Part shown: one piece after another, positions 36,032-47,330 of the stretch
Layout of the letters: the number at the start of each line of letters is the position of its first letter
How positions within the stretch are numbered: position 1 is the first letter of the stretch
Assembly: GCA_016713085.1 (NCBI GenBank)
Contig: JADJPV010000001.1
Location: forward strand, 744,001-808,000
Direction of reading: 5' to 3'
DNA: 64,000 nucleotides
Source: Chitinophagaceae bacterium
Lineage (GTDB): Bacteria; Bacteroidota; Bacteroidia; Chitinophagales; Chitinophagaceae
Notes under the pieces: model-generated
Told to the model about the DNA's origin: nothing
What the model saw: the letters and a program-made list of their open reading frames with translations, nothing else
Database searches by the model: none
Translations under genes and position numbers: made by a program

Positions 36032-38125
36032 TCAAATTAAACGGAAAATTCCTGCGCTTATTTCCTCATGCCACTTTGCTCCACTGTGTTTTCCCTTTTT
36101 TTGATAAAAGGTAGTTTTTAACAGCAAATTTTTTGCCATAGACAGGTCGGGGTCATCAATCAACAGTTCATCACTGATTATTTTTGCCTGCTCAAGCAAT
36201 TCTTTATCCTGAACAATGCTTGCCAGCTTAAAATTCAATACCCCACTTTGTTTGGTGCCTTCAATATCACCGGGACCACGGAGCTCCAGATCTTTTTCTG
36301 CTATTAAAAAACCGTCATTGGTTGCACACATGATCTTTAACCGTTCACGTGCATCATTCGTTAATTTGCTCCCTGTTAAAAGAATGCAAAAACTCTGTTC
36401 GCTTCCTCTTCCCACTCTTCCACGCAACTGATGCAGCTGTGATAAACCAAACCGTTCTGCACTTTCCATCACCATCACACTTGCATTCGGCACATCAACT
36501 CCCACTTCAATTACTGTTGTTGCAACCATGATCTGAGTATCATTTTTTTTGAAACGCATCATATTGGTTTCTTTTACATCTGCTTTTTGTTTTCCATGCA
36601 CCATACTGATATAATACTTCGGCTCAGGGAAAAATGCTTTTACTTCTTCGTATCCTTTCATCAGGTTTTCGAAATCAAGCTTTGAACTTTCTTCAATCAA
36701 TGGATAAATAAAATATGCCTGTCTTCCTTTTGCAATTTCTTCTTTTACAAAATCCATTACTGCCGGTCTTGCCGTTTCATAACGGTGAACAGTGGTAATT
36801 GGTTTACGTCCCGGCGGCAGTTCATCCATTACACTGTAATCCAGATCACCATAAGCTGTCATCGCCATTGTCCTCGGTATTGGTGTTGCCGTCATTACCA
36901 GCATATGCGGCGGAACATGATTCTTCAACTTCAACTCCGCTCTTTGTGCCACACCGAAACGATGCTGTTCATCAACAATGGCCAGCCCAAGATTTTTAAA
37001 CTGCACAATTCCTTCAATCAATGCATGAGTACCTACGATCATTTGCACTTCGCCAGATTGCAGGCCATTCAAGATCTTTTCCCGTTCAGCTTTTTTGGTT
37101 GAGCCTGTGAGCAGCTTCACTTCAATCTTCATTTCTTTCAGTAAACCGGAAATACTGTTGAAATGCTGCTGGGCCAGAATTTCAGTCGGTGCCATTAAAC
37201 AACTCTGAAAACCATTATCGGCAGCCAGTAACATGGTCAAGAGGGCAACAATCGTCTTTCCGCTGCCTACATCACCCTGTAATAAGCGATTCATCTGGTG
37301 GCCCTTCGCTGTATCCACCCGTATTTCTTTCAACACTCTTTTCTGTGCACCTGTTAACTGAAATGGCAGATGCCTGCTGTAGAACTCATTGAACAGATTG
37401 CCCACTTTATTAAACACCACTCCTTTTGAAAAACGGTGACGGTTGCTCTTGATCATGGCCATACGTAACTGGGCAAAAAACAACTCCTCAAACTTTAATC
37501 TTCTCAAGGCCGCTTCATACTGATCTGCATCGGCAGGAAAATGCATATGCCTGTATGAATCATATCTCGATGGAAAGTTTAATGATGTAACCAAATGCTC
37601 CGGCAAATTTTCCGGCAAATCTTTAATATGAATTTGCGGCAGCAACACTGCTGTGAGCTTGGCAATACTTCTTCCGTTTAATCCCTTTGCTTTTAATTTT
37701 TCGGTTGTTGGATAGATAGGTTCAAGCAATTGCCTGCCTTCTGCATTCTGATGAGTAAGTACTTCCAGTTCTGGATGAACAATCTGAGGTTTACCCATAA
37801 AAAAACTCAGCTTACCAAACACTAGATAATCTTCTCCAATAGCCAGTAGTTTTTGTACCCAGTTAATTCCCTGGAACCAGGTAAGCTCCATAGTACCCGA
37901 TACATCCTTAATATGTGCCACCAGTCGCTTACCCTGCCGTTCGCCAATAATTTCAAAGTCGGTTAATCTCCCGGCCACCTGCACATAATCCATTTGCAGG
38001 GTTACCTGTTGAATGGGAGTAATCTTTGTTTTATCGAGATGACGGTAGGGAAAATGCTCCAGCAGATCATTGAACGTAAAAATGTTCAGTTCCTTTTTCA
38101 TCAAATCGGCACGCAAAGGCCCCAC
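36032..38125 (-). CDS. recG: ATP-dependent DNA helicase RecG
   Basis: Branch-migration helicase that remodels stalled forks and Holliday junctions. The 697-residue frame has the wedge/OB domain (about 1-240), Walker A GDVGSGKT (284-291), DEQHRF box (385-390) and motif VI QLRGRVGRGSEQS. The GTG used here starts inside a conserved block: in-frame codons upstream read SSPIEYLKG before VGPLRADL, as RecG N-termini usually do. No ATG, GTG or TTG precedes them before a stop, so the true start codon is unclear. It heads a likely operon with the T9SS cargo gene. Confidence 0.9.
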   Translation of the reverse strand: MGPLRADLMKKELNIFTFNDLLEHFPYRHLDKTKITPIQQVTLQMDYVQVAGRLTDFEIIGERQGKRLVAHIKDVSGTMELTWFQGINWVQKLLAIGEDYLVFGKLSFFMGKPQIVHPELEVLTHQNAEGRQLLEPIYPTTEKLKAKGLNGRSIAKLTAVLLPQIHIKDLPENLPEHLVTSLNFPSRYDSYRHMHFPADADQYEAALRRLKFEELFFAQLRMAMIKSNRHRFSKGVVFNKVGNLFNEFYSRHLPFQLTGAQKRVLKEIRVDTAKGHQMNRLLQGDVGSGKTIVALLTMLLAADNGFQSCLMAPTEILAQQHFNSISGLLKEMKIEVKLLTGSTKKAEREKILNGLQSGEVQMIVGTHALIEGIVQFKNLGLAIVDEQHRFGVAQRAELKLKNHVPPHMLVMTATPIPRTMAMTAYGDLDYSVMDELPPGRKPITTVHRYETARPAVMDFVKEEIAKGRQAYFIYPLIEESSKLDFENLMKGYEEVKAFFPEPKYYISMVHGKQKADVKETNMMRFKKNDTQIMVATTVIEVGVDVPNASVMVMESAERFGLSQLHQLRGRVGRGSEQSFCILLTGSKLTNDARERLKIMCATNDGFLIAEKDLELRGPGDIEGTKQSGVLNFKLASIVQDKELLEQAKIISDELLIDDPDLSMAKNLLLKTTFYQKKGKHSGAKWHEEISAGIFRLI

Positions 38126-38394
38126 ACCTTTCAGGTATTCGATGGGGCTGCTTAATATGGATGATGAAGGATGGATAGAAATGATTTTGCGGTGAATTTA
38201 CTGCGTACTGTGTAACCTGCCAATCATTGTTTAGGGCTTTTCTTTACTCAGTGCTGTAGCTGAGCTATATGAAAAAGACCTGTCCTGAAAAGTCACTTTG
38301 ATCAAAATACCGTTGGGAGGGTATTGAAAAGAGTGTGCAGAGAGATTAATATTGCAATATCAATCGGGAAAAACTAACTTCCCTAAAAACTAAA
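38126..38394. other. Divergent spacer between recG and the caspase-like gene
   Basis: 269 bases. The first ~50 bases probably encode the missing RecG N-terminus (minus strand). No clear promoter, hairpin or small gene otherwise. Confidence 0.4.
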
Positions 38395-40394
38395 ATGCGA
38401 ATCTTCTTCTTTCTTTTTTTACTGATAGCCGGCCTCCCGGTTTTTGCGCAGAAAGAACCAAATAAACTGGCCCTGATTGTTGCCATTTCAAAATATGCAC
38501 CATCAACCGGCTGGAACAGTTTGAACTCAGAGAATGATATCCCTTTAGTAAAAGAGGCATTAAAACGTCAGGGATTCAAAGAAGAGAATATCAGAATCGT
38601 TCGGGATAAGGAAGCTACCAAACTGGGAATCTTAAACGCCATCAAACAGCAATTGATTGATAAAGCAAAGCCGGGTGATGTTTGTGTGTTTCATTTCAGC
38701 GGGCATGGTGAACAGGTATTTGACGACAATGGTGATGAAGCTGATGGATATGATGAAGCATTGGTAACTTATGATGCTCCCATGGAATATCAGCCTGGTG
38801 TTGAAAAGCATTTACGTGATGATGAGTTTGGATTGAAGCTGGAAGAGATCAGAACCAAATTGGGAGCTGATGGAAATTTACTGGTGATCATTGATGCCTG
38901 TCACAGCGGCACAAGTACACGTTCAGGATTAGGCAACTATCGTGGCACAACAAAAAAATACCAACCCAAAGGTTATGCTCCCAAAGTGAATGAAAATTGT
39001 AAACGAAGCAATCTTCAACCTGGGCGAATCAAAACCAGGACAGGCTCCGATGAGTGCTTTCTTTGCATCAGCAGCATCTGAACTTAACCAAGAATGTGGC
39101 GATGAACATTGCGGCAGTTTATCACTGGCTTTTTCAAAAGCATTGGCAAAGGCTGATTCAAAAACAAGTTATCGTGGTTTATTTGACAATGTGCGTTTAG
39201 AAATGAGTAAGAGTGTTCCCGGACAAACACCAAATGCTGAAGGCGATCTCGATAAAGAAATTTTTGGCGGCAAAGCATTGGGCAAACCAAATTATTATAT
39301 AGCTGAACAAATTCTTGGTAAGAAAAAATTACAATCAGTTGCGGAAAGATATATGGTGTTTTTGCAGGTACTACAGTTAAAGTTTTGCTTCCAATACCTA
39401 TAACAGGGAAACAGCAACTCCACTTGCAAAAGGCATTTTAACTACGGCTGCCGATTACAGCAGTGAGGTTGAACTGGATACAGAGCTGAGTAATGATCAG
39501 TTGAAAACTGCCTGGGTGTTTTTAGAAGAAGTAAGCTTTGGTGATTTATCTGTTGCTGTTACCATTAAAACAAAAGATGCAGCGTTGAATGGAAAACTGA
39601 AAGATGCAGTTGCAAAAATTAAACAGGCCAAGCTGGTAAGTGAACAGGGCGATGTATTTATTGAGCAGGGTGCAGAAGGTTTCAGTGCCGACTCGATCTA
39701 TATTTCCACATCAGGTGATTACCGTTTAGGTGTTTGCAGTAAGAATCTGAATGCAGATGAACTTTACACAATTGTTGCGGCTAAGATTGGTGCATATGGA
39801 CGTGCTGCCTACCTGCGCAACCTGAACATGAAAATGAAGAGTTGAATGTAGTGTTTGAATTTGTGCCGATTGATTATAAAAAGCTGAAGGAAATAATAAT
39901 GCGATCATAAAAGATTTACCTGTGAAGACGATCAAGGATGCATCGGCAATATTGTTTTCCAGCACGATGACCGGTATAACTTACGGATCATTAATAATGG
40001 TCAGGAACGTTTGTATTACAATATTCTTGAAATACAACCCGACAACCTGGTGAATGTATTGTTCCCCGGCAGCAATCAACAGGCATCTGATTGCTTTATC
40101 AACCCTGGTGATACGGTAAGGTTAACAAAGATCTTTAAGATCAGTCCGCCCGATGGAATGAATGTAATTAAGTTAGTGGCAGCGAAAGCACCTTTGAATC
40201 TGCGCCAGGTATTTGTTGCCCAGGGCAGTTCAAGAGGCAACACTGCAAAACCAACCAACCCCTTTGAAAAACTAATGGATGGTATCAATCGTGCTGAAGG
40301 TGTACAGTCAAGAGGAAGCGGAGAAGAAACCATTCAGCCGGATGCTGTAAATATATTTTCCATTCCTTATAAAATCGTTCCGAAAAAACAATAA
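38395..40394 (+). pseudogene. Caspase-like (C14, metacaspase/orthocaspase) secreted protein, broken by at least six frameshifts
   Basis: The first frame (38395-39081) has a signal peptide (MRIFFFLFLLIAGLPVFAQ) and a caspase-fold peptidase domain with both dyad residues: H104 in HFSGHGEQ and C169 in IIDACHSGT. These peptidases usually cut after Arg or Lys. The protein continues in other frames to 40394. I see breaks near 38993, about 39350, 39393, 39831, 39891 and 39945; most are repaired by one base in an A run or GG. Repaired, it would be about 665 residues with a long beta-rich C-terminal part ending IFSIPYKIVPKK. As written it yields only the catalytic part. Whether the breaks are real or sequence errors is open; see findings. 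Confidence 0.75.
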
Positions 40395-40459
40395 TAAATA
40401 TAATTGCTAATTCAGAAAAGTTTCTAATCTTTATTCACAAACCAAAAAAACAAACACAA

Positions 40460-40861
40460 TGAAAAAGGTTTTATTCCTCCTTATCGCAGTAGTTGGCTTA
40501 TCATTAGCTTTCACTACCACTGCTAAAGCTCAGACACAGCGTAAAAAAAGTTGCTGTAATTGCACAACCTGTAACAGAAAAGAAAGATCTGCCTGGTCCT
40601 GATGCAGCTCCACGTGAAAAGAAAACCCGAGGTTATTGCTATGCTTATTTCGATAACTACACAGGTCAGTATGTTGACATCTGGGTAGAAGGTATTTACC
40701 AGGGTCGTCTTTCTCCATACGCAACATCAGTACGTATTGATGTATGGGTACCGGGTAACTGGACAAAATGGTATGCAGAAACTACAGACAAATCTTTGTA
40801 CTGGAGCAACAGCAGCTATTGCAACGACAGCCGCACATTTACACTTAATCTTAAAAGATAA
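40460..40861 (+). CDS. Small secreted protein of unknown family (one frameshift)
   Basis: ATG at 40460 begins a signal peptide (MKKVLFLLIAVVGLSLAF followed by TTTAKAQ). The frame breaks at a run of seven A (40543-40549); with six A it continues as KKVAVIAQPVTEKKDLPG and on to a stop at 40861, about 133 residues. The mature part is rich in Tyr and Trp (CYAYFDNYTGQYVDIWVEG), like small beta-sandwich surface proteins. No family recognised. It is followed by a strong terminator. Confidence 0.6.
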
Positions 40862-40882
40862 TAAGGTAATGTTTTCAGTAAG

Positions 40883-40917
40883 GGGTATAAACTTCAATGT
40901 TTATACCCTTTTTTTTT
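40883..40917 (+). terminator. Rho-independent terminator
   Basis: Stem GGGTATAAAC/GTTTATACCC with a 6-base loop, then eight or more T. It lies 21 bases after the small secreted protein gene and separates it from the CHASE2 gene. Confidence 0.88.
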
Positions 40918-40940
40918 ATATACATTTACGTAACTGCTGT

Positions 40941-42138
40941 ATGAAGTTTTTAAAGAAATTCTTTACTGAGTATCTGCTTCTCAACCTGTTTATTTTTGGT
41001 TGTGTATCGCTGCTTTCATTAGCCATCATCAACATTTCTTTCTTTGATCCTTTTACAGAGGCTTTTCAGGATTTTTCGTTAACCGATTTATATTACACAA
41101 AAGAAAAAGACAGAAACCAGATTAATAAAGGTCCGGTTGTTTTAATAAATGTTGAAGATAAAGACCGCTCACAGGTTGCCTATCTCCTTCAGCAGATTCA
41201 GAAGGGCAAGCTCAAAAGCAGTGGCACTCGATATCGTTTATGCCCAAAGAATCAATCAGCAGGACAGCCTGCTAAAGCTGAGTTTACTTCACACAATAAT
41301 TATGTATTCAGCTATATTGCCGATTTCGATAACTTGCAGGGAATCAGTTTATACCGATTCTTTTTTTACCACGCAAAGAGATGGTTATGCAACAATGGTT
41401 GCAGACAATATTGAATATTCAACCATCCGCCATTATTATCCCTTCAATGATAACAGGCAAGCATTTACCAGCGCTATTATAAAGAAATACGACAGTGCTC
41501 TTTATCAGCAACTCTTAAAAAGAAAAACAAAAAACGGAGATTCATTATACCGGCAACCTGTCCAACTTCAGTTACTATGATTTTGACGAAGTAACAGATC
41601 CCGACTTTAATGCCTCTGCTTTACAGAATAAAATTGTACTGCTTGGTTATCTTGGTATGCCGAAAGTAAAATGCCGGCAACCGCAGGATGAAGAACATAA
41701 ATTTTCACTCTCTTCAAAACAGTAGGATATCAATGCAGTCACCTGATAAAAGTGGCTGTGATACACGCCAATATTCTGCGGCTGATTCAGATAACGATTA
41801 TATAAGTAGTTCCCTCCATGGAGGGTATTCCTGGTTTCATTTATTCTGCTCCTTGGATGATTTACCATGGTCATGCGCGGTTTGTTTTAAAGGTGATCTC
41901 TGGTTTAATCCCAAGTTAAGTACACATTGTCTCACTGATTGGAGTTTGCTTATTGTTGCGCTTTCTGTGTTCACTTACAAGTACTTTAATACCAACGCGA
42001 CCCGGGATTATTAATCACCGTTTGGTTTATCGCCAACTTTGAATTAATTTGTAGCGTTCCTAATACTTCTCCGTTACAAATTAAAGGATCCGCTCCGTTC
42101 CGTATATTCCGCCTCTCTTAGGTAAAGACCACGATTAA
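40941..42138 (+). pseudogene. CHASE2-domain membrane protein, broken by several frameshifts
   Basis: The start MKFLKKFFTEYLLLNLFIFG is a first membrane helix. An extracytoplasmic CHASE2 sensory domain follows in alternating frames: GPVVLINVEDKDRSQVAYLL, then KAVALDIVYAQRINQQDSLL, later NFSYYDFDEVTDPDFNASAL followed by QNKIVLLGYLG. Beyond 41700 the reading is more damaged but still shows hydrophobic stretches fitting the C-terminal membrane helices of CHASE2 proteins, up to GKDHD and a stop near 42138. Repaired length would be about 400 residues. No kinase or cyclase domain follows, so if real it is a CHASE2-only protein. The 3' end is approximate. Confidence 0.6.
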
Positions 42139-43055
42139 ACTTTAACTAGATCGGTTTTCTTCTTTTCGCTGAAAAAGCCGCTGATGTAAATTACCTGAAA
42201 TTCTGACGAAGCGGTAAACAAAAATGTTTACTGGCAGTGATGACGGTTGAAAGAAAAAGGCGTAAACGAGAAATTTTCTTTTCTCTGCCAACCAATCGAT
42301 CGTATCACGGCAGAACTGGCCGATGTGATGCTGAATGAGCGACAGCAAATCAATGCTGCTTTGAAAACCCGGCACTTATACTCCATTCTCAAATAAAAAA
42401 AAATTATCTGAAAAGGTAAAAGCAACGGCACTTCCGGTTTTTTTCTTACGTGTCATAAAAATGACCGTGGCCTTACAGACGATAAGTAAAGAGTAAGTGC
42501 GGCGGGTAATTAGGTAACATGCCTCGCAGCTGCCAGCCGACAGTGCAGCTTTGTTTTTACAAACCTCAGGCCTGGGAAATAATGGAAACTCCTGGAGCAG
42601 AAAAACATTCCATACAGAATCATCATCCGTGTGAATCAATTATTACTTGACACAGTGCTCGAAAAATCATCTTTACAGTTCCTGAAAAATTTTGTGTGGT
42701 AATACAGCCAGGCTGGGCAAGTGGAATGCGTTTCCACTAGACAAAGCAAAACAACCTGAACTGTTTCTCTATATTCTTCTCCTGCCAAAAAAGACAAACC
42801 TATTTTACAGCAGCAATTCAATCCACTTAAGAAAAGCGCTGGCTCAAAGATCGTAGCAGTTTTTCTCGTGCGGGAAGCAATGAAAAGAGATTTATTTGAG
42901 CACTACGGGGAAATTGTAATATTTGAAACAAAATCTTTACATAAAAAAGATTGCCTTTTTCAGACGGCTTTCTATTTTCTCATATGCTGATCGATTACTT
43001 TAATAAACGACTTTTCCTGTTTAAAAGTTGTTTTGTGTCTGATGCATCTGTTAAT
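42139..43055. other. Unresolved, heavily damaged stretch
   Basis: No intact gene on either strand. On the plus strand there are short protein-like fragments in shifting frames, for example ELADVMLNERQQINAALK near 42320-42375 and KWNAFPLDKAKQPELFLYI-like readings near 42715-42780, ending about 42900. They suggest at least one plus-strand gene (roughly 42.4-42.9 kb) whose sequence is too damaged to identify. Confidence 0.35.
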
Positions 43056-46000
43056 TGAATAAGGCAGATTTCTGTCCCTCTTCAGCAACAACCAACATCT
43101 GATCTTAAGGACGGGCCAGAATAAACTGTTGCTTGTACACTTTACTTCCTTTTCCATCAAATACAATTCGATGGTAATTTTAAAGTAAATTTCTTACTGA
43201 GATATCGATTATAACAGCGCACCCGGAACCGACCGTTCATGTGGACTGGGGCAGAAAAATCTTATTGATGCGCAATCAGCGCTACTTAATGTCTTTGATC
43301 TTCTTCCACTACAGCCACTTGTCTCCTTTTGCTCATACATTGTAGTCACCAATCCGACTGGTCAAAATTTACAGCGGGTGTATTTCCGGTATTAGTAATG
43401 CCAACAGCATTGCTTTCTGCCAGCTTAAAGTAACACCGGCTAGTTGGAAACACCCGCAGTGGCAATAGTTGCTTGCAAACCCGGGAATAATTTACTGTAT
43501 GGGGCAGGACTTAATGAACCACGGTAAAGGGTTCACAGTTAACCCAGCTCCAGTTGAAGTTACATCCACAAACCCGTTTAATACATCTCTGTATTTATAA
43601 TATCGTGAAATTTGTACCTGTTGTTAATGGTATTCAGTGCTTGCCGCAGCAGGCAACTGCTTACATTATTGAATTTCATACCACCATTTGTACTAATCGC
43701 CATTGATAATCGATGCCAAACAGCTGCATTGATACTGAAGCCGGCGTTACCAGTTTTCCGCAAAGTGCGGCATTGAAGAACAGCAACACAACAACAGGTG
43801 CGTTATTTATCATGAAATGCAGTTGATGTAATTGTAGGAGTAAGTATGTTCAGCGCTTTTGGCAATACAATGGTAACGGTATCATTCTGCAGCAATAGTT
43901 GCATTTGTTAAGGCATAGCTAAAGCAGCATCTGCTCCATTTATATTTATGGTAAAGTCGTACCACCACTGTACTCTCAATCGCCATTGATAGCTGAGTAC
44001 ATCTCCGGTTGCTGTTACAGAAAATGTATTACCGCTTCCCTGGCAAATATTGTTTGATGTTGGTTGTGCTGTAAATGCCGGTGCATTTTGTACAGTAAGT
44101 ATAGCTGCATTGGATGTGGCATTACGGCAACCTCAGTTATTACACAACGGTAGCGGTAACCTGTTTGTCCGCTTGTAACTGCTGTAAGCGGAAGTGTTGC
44201 ATTAGTTGCTCCTCCAATATTATTGTAAGAAGATCCGCCATCTGTACTTTCCTGCCATTGGTAACCAACAAACAGATCCTGTTGCTGCAGCAATAAAAGT
44301 TTGTATTACTGTTTGAGCAAATAGTAATATCTGCCGGTTGATTACTTATTGCAACTGCATTGAAAACATTCAACGTTGCAGCATTAGATGTTACAGCAGG
44401 CGTGCATGCACCACTTACAACACAACGGTAACGGTAATTATTCTGTGTAATGGTTGCTGCTGAAACAGTATAGCTGTTTGCATTAGCAGAACCAATTGGG
44501 TTAAACGTGTTACCGCCATCTGTACTTACTTCCCACTGATAATTGAGTGCTGATCCGCTGGCAGACACTGAGAACGTTCTGTTACTGCCTGCACAAATAG
44601 TTCCGGAAACAGGTTGAGTTGAAACAGCTGGTGCTATTTGCACAGTTAAAACGGCAGCTGAAGTATTACTGGTATTGCACTGACCGGTGCATACACAACG
44701 GTAACGGTAGTTGTTTTGAACAGCTGTTGTCCCGTTAACTGTATAACTTGTTCCGGTTTGTCCGGCAATATTATTCCACGTGCCACCACCATCAGTACTT
44801 AGCTGCCATACCTGTGACGATGCTCCTGTTGCAGCTGAACTAAATGTTATATTACTTCCTGCACAAATTGTTTGTGAAGATGGATCTGTAATTACCGAAG
44901 GACCGGTTCGGGCTGCACAATAAAACGGATCACTCTTGTTTTTGTAATGGAGCCTGATACACCCTGTATGGTTATATCATAACTGCCAAATGCCAGCGTA
45001 TTGGCATTGTTCAGTGTTATATCAACATTATTGCCGGGTGTAACAGTTGTTGAACTGAAGCTTACTGTTGTTCCTGCAGGCACACCTGCAATAGCTGAAA
45101 GATCAGCAGTGTAGTATAACCAAGTATTGATGTTACCGCAAGCTGTATTGTTCCTGATGCAGCTGAAGAACAGGAAACTGTTGCAGCAGCCGGTGCATTA
45201 AAATCAAAGCCGGGATCAGCAGCAACAATTGTGAAGTTGGCATTATTGATATCAAAGAAAATATTACCAACAGCCCCTTACTCTTATTCTTGCCTGTGTT
45301 GTTGGATTATTCGGTACTGAAATTATTTCACTTCCATCATTAGGGAGTACTTGCAAACAATTGTTATTGAAAAGTTAATCCTCCATCCGTTGACAGATCA
45401 ATGGCAACATTTGCACAGTTTACCGGTGCTAAGGTTGTATTGCCAACACTCCATGAAACAGTTTGTGCAGAACCTGAATTCCAGGATATTCCGGTTGTAT
45501 TAGGTGCTGTAACTAAAAAAGGACCTGATGTATTGGTTATCGTCAACACCATGTTATCACTTTGTGTTGAACCTCCGTTTAATTTATTATCTCTTACTGT
45601 TAACCTGAAATTGAGTGTACGGTTAACAGAAGGAAGCACTTCCCATTTTTGTCCGTTTGCTCCGGTAAGTATGGTTGCTAACTGTGGAATTGTTCTTGAG
45701 GGTGTTGCTGTTGAAAGGAATGAATGGAACTGTGGACCGGCAGTTGCAGTGGCAGAAGGTACTGTTGAAAAACCGCTTGCCCTTGAATCAACCTGTTCCC
45801 AGTTATAAGAAAGTATATCGCCTGCATCAATATCACTACCGCTTCCTGTTAATACAAATGGTGTTGAACGGGGAATAGTAAAATCAGCTCCTGCACTTGC
45901 AGTTGGTGCATTATTTCCTGTATTCGTAATAACAGCACAGGAACCTGCACCATTGATTATATAATTGGTGATCTGCTGAATATTTACTGCATGAAAATAA

Positions 46001-47181
46001 TCATCACTATGAGGTTGCACATCTGTTGTAGGGCCGGTAATACCTGCATAGCCCATGATTGTACTTCCGCTGCCTGGTTCAACCTGTACACCGGTACCTT
46101 CATTACCTCCATGTGTATGCGTATGATTTCCGCCAAACTGATGCCCCATTTCATGTGCCAGGTAATCCACCACAAACCAGTCGAAATTATTCAGGTTGTT
46201 GTATGATGTAAACCCACTTCCTTTTTCACCTGTTTGGCATACACAACCTATACAACCTGCATTGCCATTATCACTTGTTCTGTGTACTAAATGGCCTATA
46301 TCATAATTGCGTCGCCAATTTGTGCATCAATAGTCACCTGTGTTGTTGAATTCAGTTCGCCGGACCAGGGATCAGTTGAAGCATCTAAATAAATAACGAG
46401 ATCATTGTTGGGAACAAGTATCATACGTATTGCAAAATCTCTTTCATAAATTCCATTCGTTCTCGTCATTGCAGCATTCATTGCAACCAGCACTTTTGCT
46501 TTTCTCTGCGCATCGGTTGTTTCAGTTCCATTTAACCAAAACTGTGAAAACTCTCCGGTTGAAGCGAGTGCAAGACGGAACGTTCTGAGTTTACCATCTG
46601 TTGCATTTTGTGCTTCGGGCATTTCGCTTAAACGCTGCATTGTGTTTTCTCATCAGTAAAACATTTAAACTCATTTTTATAATCAATGATTTCATTTCTT
46701 GAAACAACCAGGTACAGTTGTTTTTCTCATCTGACTGGTCGATATAAATTGTTGGACGGTCGGTAGAAAGAATCATCCCTTCGAACTTACCCATTCCCAT
46801 ACTGAAACGGATGGTTGAGTTGGGACGGTCAATTCCTTTACCGGCATAAGAATGAATGCCGGGATACTTTGCGGCAAGATCAGGGTGCATCACTGGTGCA
46901 TTCACAACCCTGTACCGTTCAATTACTCCTTCAGCATTTGGTACTGAAAGAATAAACGATGAGTTTGATGCAGATACACTTTTTTCTGATGGGGCACGCT
47001 TCAGTTCTTCTGTCATGATTGATGACTTCAACTGAAATACTTTATATGCCTTGGGTTTACTTCCATTTGGAAACCGGTCAGCTGAAAGCCAACTTTCATC
47101 CATTTGCTGCCATAGGTTTTGCTGGCCATAGGTAGCAACACAAATAAATACAAAAAGAGAGAAGAGTAAAGATTTTCTCAT
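43056..47181 (-). pseudogene. Reprolysin-like secreted metalloprotease with Ig-like repeats and T9SS type A sorting end, broken by many frameshifts
   Basis: The true start is the ATG at 47181 with signal MRKSLLFSLFVFICVATYGQ. Fragments in successive frames read as one protein: a propeptide-like part (47181-46640), the protease core with zinc motif HEMGHQFGGNH at about 46155-46123 (HExxHxxGxxH, reprolysin or adamalysin type), and a PKD-like section (TASAGADFTIPRSTPFVLTG). From about 44900 to 43500 there are tandem Ig-like domains (44015-44880 clearest). The gene ends near 43056 with VFDGKGSKVYKQQFILARP, which looks like a T9SS type A sorting tail. Repaired length would be about 1370 residues. 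At least eight breaks are needed, mostly single bases. Confidence 0.7.
44015..44880 (-). repeat. Tandem Ig-like domain repeats
   Basis: At least three direct repeats of about 270 bases encode Ig-like units with recurring words: TICAGSN at the start, WEVSTDGG in the middle and NNYRYRCVVSG-like ends. They belong to the metalloprotease gene. Such tandem repeats are also places where assembly and polishing fail easily. Confidence 0.75.
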
Positions 47182-47330
47182 GTTACGTTTTGGTTTAAGC
47201 AGAAGCAATCAAGATATAAAAAAACACTTATACAAGGCAATTGCACTGGAGAAAAAAAAGCCCTTCTTTGTCAAAACAGAACAGATACAGACAAAATGCG
47301 GAAAAATTCAACAGAAAAGACTACGAATTA

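Noticed and set aside
44015..44880. CRISPR-like or satellite repeat
   Set aside because: The ~270-base periodicity is explained by tandem Ig-like protein domains; spacing and spacers do not fit CRISPR.
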